NCBI GenBank assembly: GCA_036346275.1
Contig: CM070713.1
Coordinates: 76,748,382-76,812,381, forward strand
Length of the DNA stretch: 64,000 bases
Source of the DNA: Otatea glauca
Taxonomy: Eukaryota > Streptophyta > Magnoliopsida > Poales > Poaceae
Direction: 5' to 3'
In this document: in pieces, positions 23,535 to 35,055 of the stretch
Layout of the letters: each line of letters begins with the position of its first letter
How positions within the stretch are numbered: the first letter of the stretch is position 1
Program-made: the position numbers and the translations under genes
Notes under the pieces: model-generated
What the model saw: only the letters and a program-made list of their open reading frames with translations
The model's database searches: none
Told to the model about the DNA's origin: nothing

Positions 23535-26500
23535 TTAAGAGTAAATTTCACAAACTCACAGTACCCTTGGTAGAAATATCACAAAACCACACTTCTCTTT
23601 ACATAACATTTCACAAAACCACACTTTCAACCATTACAGTCATATCCAATGGATCGAGCCCTCCTATTGGTCCCATAACATATCTGTGGCAACCCGTATA
23701 ATTAACCCCTGGTAACAACCATCACCTAGAGTTAACCATAAGGACCTCAGCACAGTAACTAGCAAAACATCGGACTTTTCGATGCTTTATTAGTTACTAC
23801 ACTGTATACAGAGTATTACAGCAGAACAATAATTAGAGACAGACAATGGAACTCCTTATTACATTCCATTAGCCACGCAGGGCTATTGTCCATTACATTA
23901 CCTTAGTTTACATAGACTTGATTACAGCAAAAGACATAGATATCTACTGCAACCTCCTACTCCCTGAGGGCCTGCTAGAGCTGGAATATGGTTTACTAAC
24001 ACTATTACTCCTCTTGATAGTAGTAGTAGTATTATCCGTCCTCTGGTAGGTCCTACTCCTGTGGATTGTCCTCCAACCATGCCTCAGAGGATTGTCCATG
24101 GACCTCACCGTCTAAGCAAGGGGAGGATTAAGTAAGGATGAGTACAACGTACTTAGCAAGCAATAATAAATGAATGCAATAAATGATTTTTTCCTTCCCA
24201 TATTAACCACACCTAATCTAATTTCACCTAAGGACCACTTCTCCCAAAATATCCTTTCTACAACAATTAAATTTTTGTTTTAAAGGGTTAGTTGATTTTA
24301 TATTTAGAAAATTCTACTAACACTGTATATGAAATAGCCGAAGCTGACCATAGTCTCTAATCCAAGAGTCTGGCTTGAATTCAAGATTATACCTACGCAG
24401 AGTTGTATCACTTTACCCATAGTGACACCCACAAGAGATGTCCCAGAACGTTTATCGCTACTCTAGTATTAGTTCTCCACCTTGCACTTCGAGTTTGTGA
24501 CACCTAACCCACGCTGCCACACAACTCCAAGACACAGTTGTACTCCCTCTCAACGAGGGGTATACCGCTGGCTTCACATATACTGCCATCCAATTGGTCT
24601 CGCACCTCTGGGCTTACCGGCATTTCCAGAGTGCACTTTTTATACATACCCAATGTGGAGAGCTCTAATACCTTCGTAGGATAACCTTTTCTGACTGATT
24701 TCACACACCATGGTTGATATTGATTTTATGGCTCAATACCCAAGTGATAGTTAGTTGAAACTTATATTATAGCCTATGTAGAGGACCCCCTCTGGCCTAC
24801 ATCCTTCTCATCGGCATCCTCTACCAACCATATTAACACACACCAACCCAACCATTAGCTAGACACATTAATCTCATACCCACTTCCATTTTTCCAACCA
24901 TCACACCCATTCCAACCCGACAACCATCTTTCCAAATCATCTCCAAGAACATATCCATTTTAATCATTTCATTAAATTAAGCTTTCCCATGCAGTGAGAG
25001 TACAGATAAATATATAAAAGAATATACTCGGAAGGTTCTACCTCGCTCAAAAACTAAGTCTGACTGTCGGGCGGGTTCTGTTCTTATCTTGAAAATTATA
25101 ATCTATTAATCTACAGCAAATTTATTAAGTATGAGTTAAGTGTCCAACCGGTCCAATATTTATATGCTCATTTTATGAATATGATGGTTATTTAGATGTC
25201 ATGCATGCTCTATTTTTATAATTAACTAACTAGTTACTTGATGCCACTAATGCTGTTATTTCTAGTTTTATGCACATGCATGCATCATGTTTATACTTAA
25301 ATAATTATTTGTCTAATGCAACTGATGATGCTCAAGACAAATCTACATGCAGGTAATCTACTCATTTTCCATTTTCCTCATTTTTCTCCTTTTCTTTTCT
25401 TTCTTTCTTCTTTTTCTTCTTCTCTCATTTCCCTTTCTTTCCTCCCTGGCCTTTTCTCATTTTCTTCTTTACCTTTCTGCTCTCTGCCTTATTTCCTTCG
25501 GCTACATGTCTAGACTGAAGCCTTGGTTCATCTTTCCCACTGGACTAGCATTACTCGACCTCCCTCTCTCTACTGCTCTCTAGCAGGTTCTAGGGTTTTG
25601 CTAGACTTACTGATTGGGAATGCAAGCTGAAGTCTAAGGTGATGACAGAAATGGTGATTCTAGGTTTTGTCTCCCAAGATTGCTTCCATTTTCACAGATC
25701 CATTGCCATTCTACCCGATCTGTTTAGTCTGGCTATTGATCTCCAAGTGTTTTGCTATTCATTTGGATCTAGGTATTTGCAACTGGTAATAGACATCACT
25801 CACTTGAGCTCCACTGATTTGATTCGGTTATGGAAAGCTAGGGTTAGGGTTGAGGTAGTGCAGAGTTGTAGCAGTGTAGATGTAGCTAGGGTTGAAGTAG
25901 TTGAAGCAGAGGTGGCCGACTCCTAGCTCTTCCCTTGCTCAGCCGGCTAGAGACCCCTTCCCTTTGCTCCCTTGGCCGAATGAGCTCCTCTTCTCGCTCC
26001 TTCGTTTGATTCTTGGCCGGTTTCCTCCTTGCTACTGGATGGTCTTGTTGGCTGCCTTCTTCTTGCTTGATCTTGGTTGGAATGAGAATGGCTGGTTCTT
26101 GCTTGTCTCCGGTTTTGGTTGCTAGGCGAAATGGGAAGGAGATGGTGGCTGCGGGTGAATGAATCCATTGTTGCTTGCTGCTCTTCCTGGCTTTCGGCTG
26201 GGGAAAATGGAAAGGAAGTGAATGCTCTGGTTGGTCTTGCTGGCTTCGGTTCTGGAGAATGAGCTAAAGGAAGGCCTCTCTCTCACTAGCTGGCATCCTT
26301 ATCTTCTTACTGCAGCCTGCATTTACCATTTTGCCCATACTGCTTTACTTTTACTACCTCCCTCATTTACCCTTTTACTGCCACTAGATATGCATGCTTG
26401 CAGACATGCTTCTTTTGCTTATACTTTTGGCTATTTAGCAATGCTCTTGCTTAAGACTACTAATAATTGCTGATGCACTTACATGCAATGCATTGATGTT

Positions 26501-26750
26501 CATTAGATTACTAATGCTCATGCTTAATTGATGCTAATTGAGAATGATAATGATGATTATGACATGCTTATGCTTAATGATGGAGGGATTAAGGGGGAGG
26601 GTCCTCATAATATCCATATACCATATTAGCAAACGGACACGGGTTAGAATTGTGAGACTGAGGAGTGAACCAGCCTGTTAAATACTCGAAAGTGTGGTTT
26701 TGTGAAATGCTATGCAAAAGGAAACGTGGTTCTCTAAAATTGTTGCTTTA
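23535..26750. mobile_element. composite repeat with inverted terminal segments
   Basis: The left part (about 23580-23640) carries two copies of cacaaaaccacactt, ending atttcacaaaaccacactttc. The right part (26688-26740) carries the inverse, gaaagtgtggttttgtgaaat followed by a second, decayed arm. The arms are about 70 bp long. Inside are AT-rich sequence, a polypyrimidine tract (25365-25480) and a segment near 24135-24170 with gagtacaacgtact. That recalls a gcgagtacgtaagtact stretch near 57490 in the APC4 intron insertion, in opposite orientation. I read this as a TIR element with a second element inserted. No transposase seen. Confidence 0.45.
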
Positions 26751-27711
26751 TGTTTTTTGTTATGAGTGAAGCAAAGTAAAGCTTTACTTCTGCACAACAA
26801 TTTCAGACCGGTTAGGGATTTCTCAGCATTGCAGCATTCATGGATCGTATCTGCATAGCTAATCCTTAGTTTCTTTGCAAGCTGGTCCTGTTTGAAAGGA
26901 GCAGTAACTTCAGCTCTTATATAAAGAACAAACAAATTAAAGAAGAGAGGAAAAGAGCTAGGATTTTGATAAAGTATGCAGACATAGAAAAATAAAATGT
27001 CAAATATAAAGCAAGAGTAGCTAGGATGATGGAGAATGGTGGTTAAAAACCTATGCAAAGATTCTAATTCTATGCAAGCGTCTAAAATGTAAATAAAATG
27101 TCAAGACAATAAGTGATCATAATTCAGAAAGCTTGCCCCACATACACACTTACAATCTGAGTTGTCGCCCTTTAGAAGGTTCTGCCGCTGCTGGATTTGA
27201 AAAATGCCAACATTTTCAGAGCATGTTAGATCAGAACTTATAGTAAAACAACCTCAGTCTGTAGAACCTAGGAATGAATAGCATTATATTTTACCAGTCT
27301 GAAGAGCAGTATGCACAAACAGAGGCCCAAGAAAGCTACCACCTATTCCAATTGACACAACATTCGGCAATGCTTTTTCAGCTCCCCCAACCTGCAGTCC
27401 AACAAGTAGCAGTGAACAATCTTTCATGTCTACGCCACATTTACTGAGTTCGAGAACTATTTCAAGGTAACCCATAATCCACTCCTAAAAGTTTCTGAAC
27501 ACTTCTCTATTCTATCCAAACTTCGGGGACCACATTCACGGCATCACTGTTTATGACTGCCTCTCTTGGAGCCCTTAGAGCTGCATGAAGCAATGACTTG
27601 ATCTCCGTGCTATTTATCTAACAAAACCAATCAAACTTCCATTAGAAATTTATTCCGACAATTTCAAACAATCTGTGCAGACCTGGACAACCTAAAAATG
27701 GTCAGAATGTT

Positions 27712-30700
27712 TGTAAGATCGAGGATGCCGACTAGAGGAGGGTGAATAGGCGGTTTTAAAAATTTATCTCTAAACGCTCTTTGCCAAAACCTAGAATTAA
27801 TGCGGAAGCGATAAACTAATATTTGGACAATTTAAACCTAAATCAACTAGGCTTACTAAGTGCACTAGCTAATTATGTCTCTACTCAAGGATATACAATC
27901 CTAAAGACAATCAAGCAATTTAATTCTAGAAATGTAAATTGCAACAATGTAAATAGAGAATTGAAAGCAAGCATAAAGAGACACACCGATGTTTTACCGT
28001 GGTGTTCGGAGACTTGCTGGTCTTCCCTAATCTACGTTGAGGCAAGCCCAAACCGCTTTGGACCAGCTCCACGAATTGAGCACCTGCCTCGATTCCACTA
28101 GTGGTAGCTCTTTCCCCCTCCGGGTAAACGAGCTCTGACCTTCACAACTTTGCCGGACCTTCTCACAATCTCCTTGAGGAAGCCACCGCGCACGACGCCT
28201 CCACACGTCATCTAGGTGTCGATAAACACCAAGAGTAACAAGCCAAGCCCTCTAACTTGAGCTCCACCAAGTACAACACATGGACAATAGTGATCATCGA
28301 GTGCAACACATGCACAAGGCTCTCCTCAAGTACAACACATGCACAAGAGGCTCTCAATCCTCTCCTAAATGCAACACATGCAAATAGGGCTTACTCTTAG
28401 CTCAAAAACCAAATGGAAGAGAGCAACACATGCACACAACTTCCACAAACCTTCTCCAAGGTCAGCCACAACTTAATGCAAGCCCCAAGACTCCTTTTAT
28501 AGCCTCTTCCAAGAAAACTAGCCGTTGGGGGGCAAAAACGGGTAAAAAGTGCAGTAAACCCGGTGCTACCACCCTACTAAGGCCGGTAGCACCGGTCTTT
28601 AGGCCAACGGCTAGAAAAACTAGCCGTTATTCAAAAAATTTGGTGCTACCGGGCTTCGGGCGGTAGTACCGGGCCTTTTTTCTTTTCCTCGGACTAAAAA
28701 CACACGGTCTGGACCTTTTACACCGCCCTTGGGCTGGTAGCACTACCACTGATTCAGGCACTAAAACACTCATAACTTTTTACTCCGAACTCCGATTTAG
28801 GTGATCTTTGATTCTATGCGAAGCTTATCACGAGGGCTACAATATTCACATATTTTCAAGATTTAAGCAACCATATATATTTTTAAATATCACAAAACAT
28901 ATAGTCCAATGTAGTCACTCAAGTCCAAAATCTGATTTTCTCGAAATCCCTCTCATAGACTTGATCAAAAGTGTGACTACAATCTAGCAAGAGTTAATAA
29001 GATCAAATCTTATACCATTTGGTGATCAACTCATGATCAAAACAATTTGCAAAATACATTTGCAAATAAATCGAGAACCCATGAGATCAATCCTCTAGCC
29101 ATGTAAGGATCAACACATGATCCCGATACTTTGCAAAACACATTTACAAATGCCAACACATGCTCTAGGATAAAAACCATAACATCTAGATTATTTGCAA
29201 AACACATTTGCAAATAGAAAAATCATAAACTTTACTTAGCCTTGTGATGATCAACACATGATCAAGTCACAAGCTAAAACGCCGATGCATGAGCTATCAC
29301 CTTTTGCAACGCATGTAAAACTTAGTTCCATACAAAAACCACATAAACCAAATTACATGAGCTATCTCCTTTTTGCAACACATGCAAATCCATAGCTCCA
29401 TGAAAAAACCAAATCGATTAAGGTTCAATAAAAAACGAGCATGAGCTCCCTTATGTGTAACACATTCAAATACTTAGCTCATGCAAAATTCAAACAAGAG
29501 AGTGAGTTAGAGTGAACTAGATTGAGTTCATCAACACATGATAAAGCCCAAGCTAAAAGACTTAACCCCTCTTAATAGTACGGCACCTAACTAGCAACCC
29601 GGTCTCCCATCCAAATACCAAGACTGGTAAAAGACTAGGAACACATCTTTAATCCTAGCTAGTTATACCTTTGTCTTTAGCACATCCACTTGGAGCTTTT
29701 ATGATTTTCATCATCTTCTCTCCAAGTCGGGATCTTCATCTTGTTCATCAACACATGATGAACTCCCCTTGTCTTAGCTTTGGGATCCTCTTTTGAAGCT
29801 TATCAACACATGATGACGTACTTGTCCCGTTTATCCATCTTAACCTTGGACTTAACCTATTTCAAACTCATTGAAAGTGTTAGTCTAAAACACATGGTTG
29901 TCTCAATCATCATTGCACTCCATTAACACATAATGGATGCTCCCAAGATACTTTGATCTTTTCCTTTGATGATAGACCACAACCCAAAGACAAATAATTG
30001 AAAGATTAATTGTGTATTGAGTATACTAATGCAACTAATGATTCATATACTCAAGAACTCTCGATTGCCCTAGGATCAACAAAGTGAACCATTAACACAT
30101 GACTAGTTCTTTGTTGATTGAATGGCAACCGAACACAATTTAAATTGTCGTGAGTATATATTAACTACACAAGTTTTATATACGCAAATCGATGGAATCT
30201 AAAAGTAATGATCCAATTTATATGGAGTGGAGGAAAGGGATCAATACTCTTAAGACCATTAATTACAGAATAAACCCCGTTAGATGTGTGCATACAAATA
30301 ATTGAACTTGAATCAATATGCACATATTCAATTTTTGATTGCTTTGGAGTTTATCCTATATTGCCATGAGTATACTACAACTACACAAGTTAAATATACT
30401 CAAAGGGTTGTTTCAAAGTAATGATCCTTAATATAGAAAGATGGATTAGATCAATACTATTGAAACTTCAAGATTAAACATGAACTCTCCCTAAATATGT
30501 GCATTCATGTATATATGGAGTTGGAAACAAAATACACATATTAAGGTTAAAATAATAGTGGAGTTCACTCCTTGTCTTGAATCCAAAGAATGTATCTAAA
30601 AATAATAAAGTTGCATTGGATACATACCTTTTGGATTTCCATTTTTCTTTTTCATGAGACTATTTAAAAATATACTCAATAAACACGTTAGTCTCACATT

Positions 30701-31117
30701 TAGATTTATCAATAAAATCATAACATATTTGATATCAAAGAATGCAACAAAATAGGATAATATGAACTCGAATGCATACCTTTGATATTTTCATCTTTTC
30801 ATCCAAAAAAGACTAATGAGAGTTAAGCTCAACAAAAAAGTTAGTCTTATAAAAGATTTGTCATTAATTAACAATTGAGACTAATCAATATTATGATTAT
30901 CAAAAGAGTTAATCTCAATATTAGATTTGTCATTAACACCAAAACCAACTTAATAGAGTTTGAACTTTCAATGTTTACCCAAAATCATTCCATGAGAACT
31001 AAACCTTTCCTTTTCTCGAGAAGACAAGAATACACAAACTGTCGTGCTTTACTAAGCAATTATATGCAAGCTAGAAAAAATATAAATCTAAAGTTCCAAG
31101 GGAGTGTACATCTTACA
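27712..31117. mobile_element. 3.4-kb insertion with TG...CA inverted ends (solo LTR or non-autonomous element)
   Basis: The ends are TGTAAGAT at 27712 and ATCTTACA at 31110-31117, a perfect 8-bp inverted pair of LTR type. It interrupts the isomerase pseudogene. Near the left end is a grass-repeat phrase, gactagaggagggtgaatagg. No gag, pol or transposase domain is visible. The middle contains an array of short hairpins (separate entry). No target duplication is clear (atgtt left, tatta right). It could be a very long solo LTR or a large non-coding retroelement derivative. Confidence 0.55.
28271..30118. repeat. array of about 20 short palindromes centred on the loop ACACA
   Basis: The word AACACAT recurs many times and nearly every copy is flanked by self-complementary arms. 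Perfect stems around ACACA: 29107-29123 (6 bp), 29192-29216 (10 bp), 29248-29264 (6 bp), 29372-29388 (6 bp), 29743-29763 (8 bp), 29919-29937 (7 bp, TA instead of TG beside the loop), 28301-28315 (5 bp). Single-base loop variants also have perfect or near-perfect stems: ACTCA at 29023-29039, ATACA at 29045-29067, ACGCA at 29302-29320. Some have a second, outer arm, for example cttgtga/tcacaag around 29241-29273 and gcatgagct/agctcatgc at 29439-29484. Stem sequences differ from one hairpin to the next. The function is unknown. Confidence 0.8.
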
Positions 31118-32067
31118 TATTAGTATATACGGAACAAATAATTGTGATGGTCTAATGGATCAACTGAACAATGGCTGCGAAACGCACGATTTAATCGCAG
31201 AATTTACCCGATCACCTCTAAACATCTTTTCAATCTTCTCCATGAACTTTGCAGCCTGCAATAAACCCGATAGATATCAAAGCGAACGAAATATTTCATA
31301 TGGTCATACAGGAACAATTGGAACTTAGATACATAGTTTGTTGCTGTATGGATTTATGGCCGCGAAGTAGAAAGAAAGCAATTAATAAGTAGGAGTAAGG
31401 GTAAACATAGTTGGACAACATAATGGTATATCTAGTTTGTGGTGCTGAAATGTAGTTGCTGACATAAATCTGGGAATGAAGCCGTGTGCGCAATGTTAGA
31501 CAAAATGTGCGGGAATATACTTATGCTGTATACCTTTTTTCCGTTGTACCAGTGGCAGTGGATGAAGACTACTAAACAGTGCTCTTCATTGCAGAAGCTG
31601 CAAGTAAAACTAAGGTAATAAAGTGGGAGAGCAGTTACAATAACTCTAGAAGAAAATTAACTTACCTCATACAGTAGTATTTTTTTATCTGTATAAATTG
31701 TGCAGGAGGTATTATCTTTCAGAAGGGAAAAAAGATGTTGTGGCAGTCGAAAATAGAGTCTGAATGAGTAAAAAAACGAGTCTATTAGGCAACTCTGTGT
31801 AGGAGCAATGAATGAAGCGGAAGAGATCCACGCGACAAGGGTCGTGCCATGTCAGCTTCTTTTGCAAAAAAAAAGCCTTACTTTTACTGTAGTTACATAT
31901 AGGTCCCTGTTGATGAGAGCCGTTGATCTTACATATAGGTGTCGATCCAGTGGTCCACACGTCCCCAAGTCCAGACCCATGCGTCGCCAAGAAGTCATCG
32001 CCCGCGGAGTCCTGAGTTACTACTGGTATTAGGGGGAAAAAACCGAAACGGCATCATGGCAACTCAC

Positions 32068-33505
32068 AAGAGGTTCTAACAGCGGATAGCGGACCACGGA
32101 TTGCGGCTCTGGTACAGCGTAGATGGATTGCGGACACCATATTCTTGTAGTGTATTCTAAATAATAGTAATAATTTTGAGTTTTTAGATGCATATTTAAA
32201 TTATGTCTTACGGAAACACTATTCTGCACCCAACTATAGAATAATTATTCTACGCGTCGGTCAGACGAACGTGTCTAAATCATCCTATGTATGCCCACTT
32301 CGTGTGTTATTTAAGCCAATCAGTTACTAACCAACCAATTAATAAATATAGCTCTTAATTTGTACTAGAATCTTTTTTCTTTGATTTAGCCATAACTTTT
32401 TATCGGCATTTCCGATTCACGAACAGTTTTCACCGATAACTTACTAAACATAATGATATAAATCTCACCAAAAAATACTAGATGAATGAGATTTAAATGT
32501 CAAATGCACTCCAATTCGATGATATTTCAAAAGGGTTCAGCAACCTGTGCAACACTAAAATTATTGAAATTAGTTAACATAGTTAGTAGTTAAAAAAAAA
32601 GGTTGCATGCATTGTGTGAAATTGTTTCCTTGAGCCAAAAAGGTCAAGAACATGCTGAAAATTGCTCGGAAACATCCTCATGAGCGTGTTGTGTTGACCA
32701 GCAGCTTTCCGAATAAGCTTTACTTGATGTAACAAGAAGCAAGTAATAGAGCTCATCCGCGTGGTGTAACAATTAGACTAGTCGCAGAACTGCACGAGTG
32801 CTGAAACCTGAAAGCGATTGTTCTTTACCGAATTTTCTATGTATCCATGCGTGCGAAAAGAAAACAAGTTAGCCCACTGTACATTAGAGATTACGGACCA
32901 AAGTTACTAATGCACTCTAATTTCTCAATCACATCTTTAGATTTTACTATTAAATCTCACCATGACACATTATGACCGTGTGATAGCAGTAATATGAAAC
33001 AGACCAAACTAGTTGTTCGTGAATCAGAGTTGGCAATAAAAAGTTATAGCTCAAACAAAAAAAAAATTCTAGTACAATAAAAAAATCGTATTTATTAGTT
33101 GATTGACTACGTAACTCATTGACTTAGTCAACACACGAAGTGGACATACGTGTGATGATTTAGACACGCTCATTCAGGCAACACGTAGAATAACTATTCA
33201 ACACTGATTAGCATATCTATTAAGTCTTATATCAAACTAGCATGGAATAAACCTCATATACCAAATTATGAGCATAGAGAGCATATGTATTGCAACAATT
33301 TTGCATGACTTGAAACAATGCTAAACCCGCTATAACGGCCGCCACTATCGATATATTGTCTGCTACCACCGCAATAGTCCGCTATACCAACAGAGCAACC
33401 AGATATATTCCAATCCACTATTTTTGAACTACTAAACCATCATGGTAGCGCCTAGACCACACCCCACTGCCGCAATAGCGGCAACTATTTAGTACAGTGC
33501 TCACG
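32068..33505. mobile_element. decayed outer inverted-repeat element
   Basis: The left block gcggatagcggaccacggattgcgg (32080 region) is the inverse of ccgcaatagtccgctata near 33370, with further gcgg/ccgc words to 33490. This suggests an older element whose centre was later interrupted by the 32239-33199 foldback. Ends are approximate. Confidence 0.35.
32239..33199. mobile_element. foldback DNA element with ~230-bp terminal inverted repeats
   Basis: The left end GAATAATTATTCTACGCG and the right end, inverted, GAATAGTTATTCTACGTG lead long, imperfect arms. Both carry in the same order cgtgtctaaatcat, cacttcgtgtgtt, taataaata, gtactagaat, ataactttttat and gattcacgaaca. The centre is unique AT-rich sequence. 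Long arms without a transposase fit a Mutator-like or foldback MITE. No target duplication is convincing. Confidence 0.7.
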
Positions 33506-33646
33506 AGTTCACGGCAGGAAAGTGGCAAGTGGCAAAAGTTCGATCGCAAGCAAATTGCAGAAGCAACGCGAGATTACAGATTCACAGAGCTTGAAGGCAT
33601 CGTGACAAAGAAAACCACCAAACTGTACTTACAAAGTAAGCTCTAA

Positions 33647-35052
33647 GGATTGAAATCTCGGTTTCGCTCTAAATATCGTCCGTGTCCGAAGAACGAAATC
33701 TCGTCAAGATCTCGCTATTTCAAACAAATTCCGGCCGAATTGTAAAATCAGAATTTGAATTCCGGTTTTTTGAACCGAGATCTCGGCAAAATTGGACGGC
33801 GCGAAAAATGGCTCAAACGATATTGAAAAATTTTGAATTTTTTTGTGAAGGTTCCTGACACATCAATGATATTCTCATAAAAATTTCAGATGATTATCAA
33901 ATCCTATGAATTTTTAAAAATTCAAACATTAATACTGTCCTGATAAAACTCTGACCGGCAAGTTTGAACTGAATGAAAAATAAAACAAACCACATTATAA
34001 ATTTTTGAAATTTTTTTTGCATGGTTATGAAGAATCACTCATTTTCCCATAAATTTTTCGGTTGATGGTCAAGCTTCATGAATTTTTAAAAATTCAGACA
34101 GTGTTACTATCCTGATAAAAGCTTTACCGGCAAACTTCAACCAAATTAAAAAGGGTACAAACCATGTTAGAAAACTTTCAAATTTTTTGTGGATCATCAA
34201 TGTTTCTATAAAATTTTCATCTGATTATAAAGCTTCAAGAAATTCCATAAATTCTGACAGTGCTACGTCCTTAGAAAAGACTGATGATCAATATATAGAT
34301 TTGCTTTAGCAATAAAATATGTTTAAAATTTTTGAAAATTTTGCATAAGGGTTCTAAGGAAATGCTTAAGATCTCATAAAAATTTTGAATTATGATCACA
34401 CTCCAGTGAATTTATAAAATTCTTACAAGTACAGTGTACCATTTATGTTCTTTGTATTTTTTATTTTTGAAATATAACAAATAAAGTTCAATGCATACAT
34501 AGATTTGATTGATAAAAAAAAAGTTTAAATTTTTGAAAATTGTAGAGAATGGTACTGAATCAATTCTTAAGCTCTCATAAAAATTTTGGTTCATGATCAC
34601 ACTCGAGAAAATTTATAAAATTCTGAAAATATTACTATCCCAATTATGTTCATTCTGTTTTTGATTTTTTAAAGATAACAAATGAAGTTCAATTATTTTG
34701 AAAAATTTTATGATCTACACTTCTTAGGATGGTACCATAAATTTTTTACATCATGATAAAGCACGAACAATTTTATAAAAATCCAACAGTATTTCTGAAG
34801 TTTTTAAAAAATGTCTCAAAAATTCAATTTTTCAACACATTTTCATAGGAGATGACTTTCTTAAGGGTTATTGATCAATTTCTAGTCAAATCCGATCATC
34901 AAACATCAAATTCCGATCAAAAATAGCGAGATCTCACCGAGATTTCCGAGATTACAATAGCAATTTAAATTTTTTTACTCCGGCCAGTATTTCAAAAATC
35001 ATTCACGTCCGAAAACTGAGATCTCACGAAATTTCAACGAGATTGGGATCCT
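33647..35052. mobile_element. AT-rich TIR element with internal degenerate repeats
   Basis: The left end reads GGATTGAAATCTCGGTTT; the right end, inverted, AGGATCCCAATCTCGTT. Both are flanked by TAA (33644-33646 and 35053-35055), a possible PIF/Harbinger-type duplication. Subterminal gagatctcg words occur in both orientations. The interior has about six degenerate units of 110-180 bp, each with a 'ctcataaaaattt...gatgatca...gaatttttaaaaattc' core, like the units at 1-600 and 704-2160. No coding content. Confidence 0.6.
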
Positions 35053-35055
35053 TAA

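Larger units (their letters stand above)
27153..31605 (-). pseudogene. glucose-6-phosphate isomerase pseudogene fragment, split by an insertion
   Basis: Minus-strand pieces match plant cytosolic phosphoglucose isomerase in order. A short exon at 31208-31255 reads AAKFMEKIEKMFRGDR. The block about 27618-27470 contains HAALRAPREAVINSD and VVPEVW. The block about 27375-27287 contains VVSIGIGGSFLGPLFVHTAL, the conserved sugar-phosphate isomerase signature. The block 27197-27153 contains SKGRQLRL. After VVPEVW the frame shifts, and LDRIEKCSETFRSGLW continues in another frame. A weak possible upstream exon lies at about 31550-31605. Exons beyond GRQLRL and the N-terminus are missing. The gap 27712-31117 is a later insertion in the intron before the 27.6-kb exon. 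The intact enzyme interconverts glucose-6-P and fructose-6-P; this copy cannot. Confidence 0.82.

Noticed and set aside
25316..25583. Frames rich in Phe/Leu/Ser
   Set aside because: Translations of a polypyrimidine tract.
28271..30118. CRISPR-like array of repeats and spacers
   Set aside because: The repeated word is only 7-9 bp, spacing is irregular, flanks are palindromic, and the context is plant nuclear DNA.
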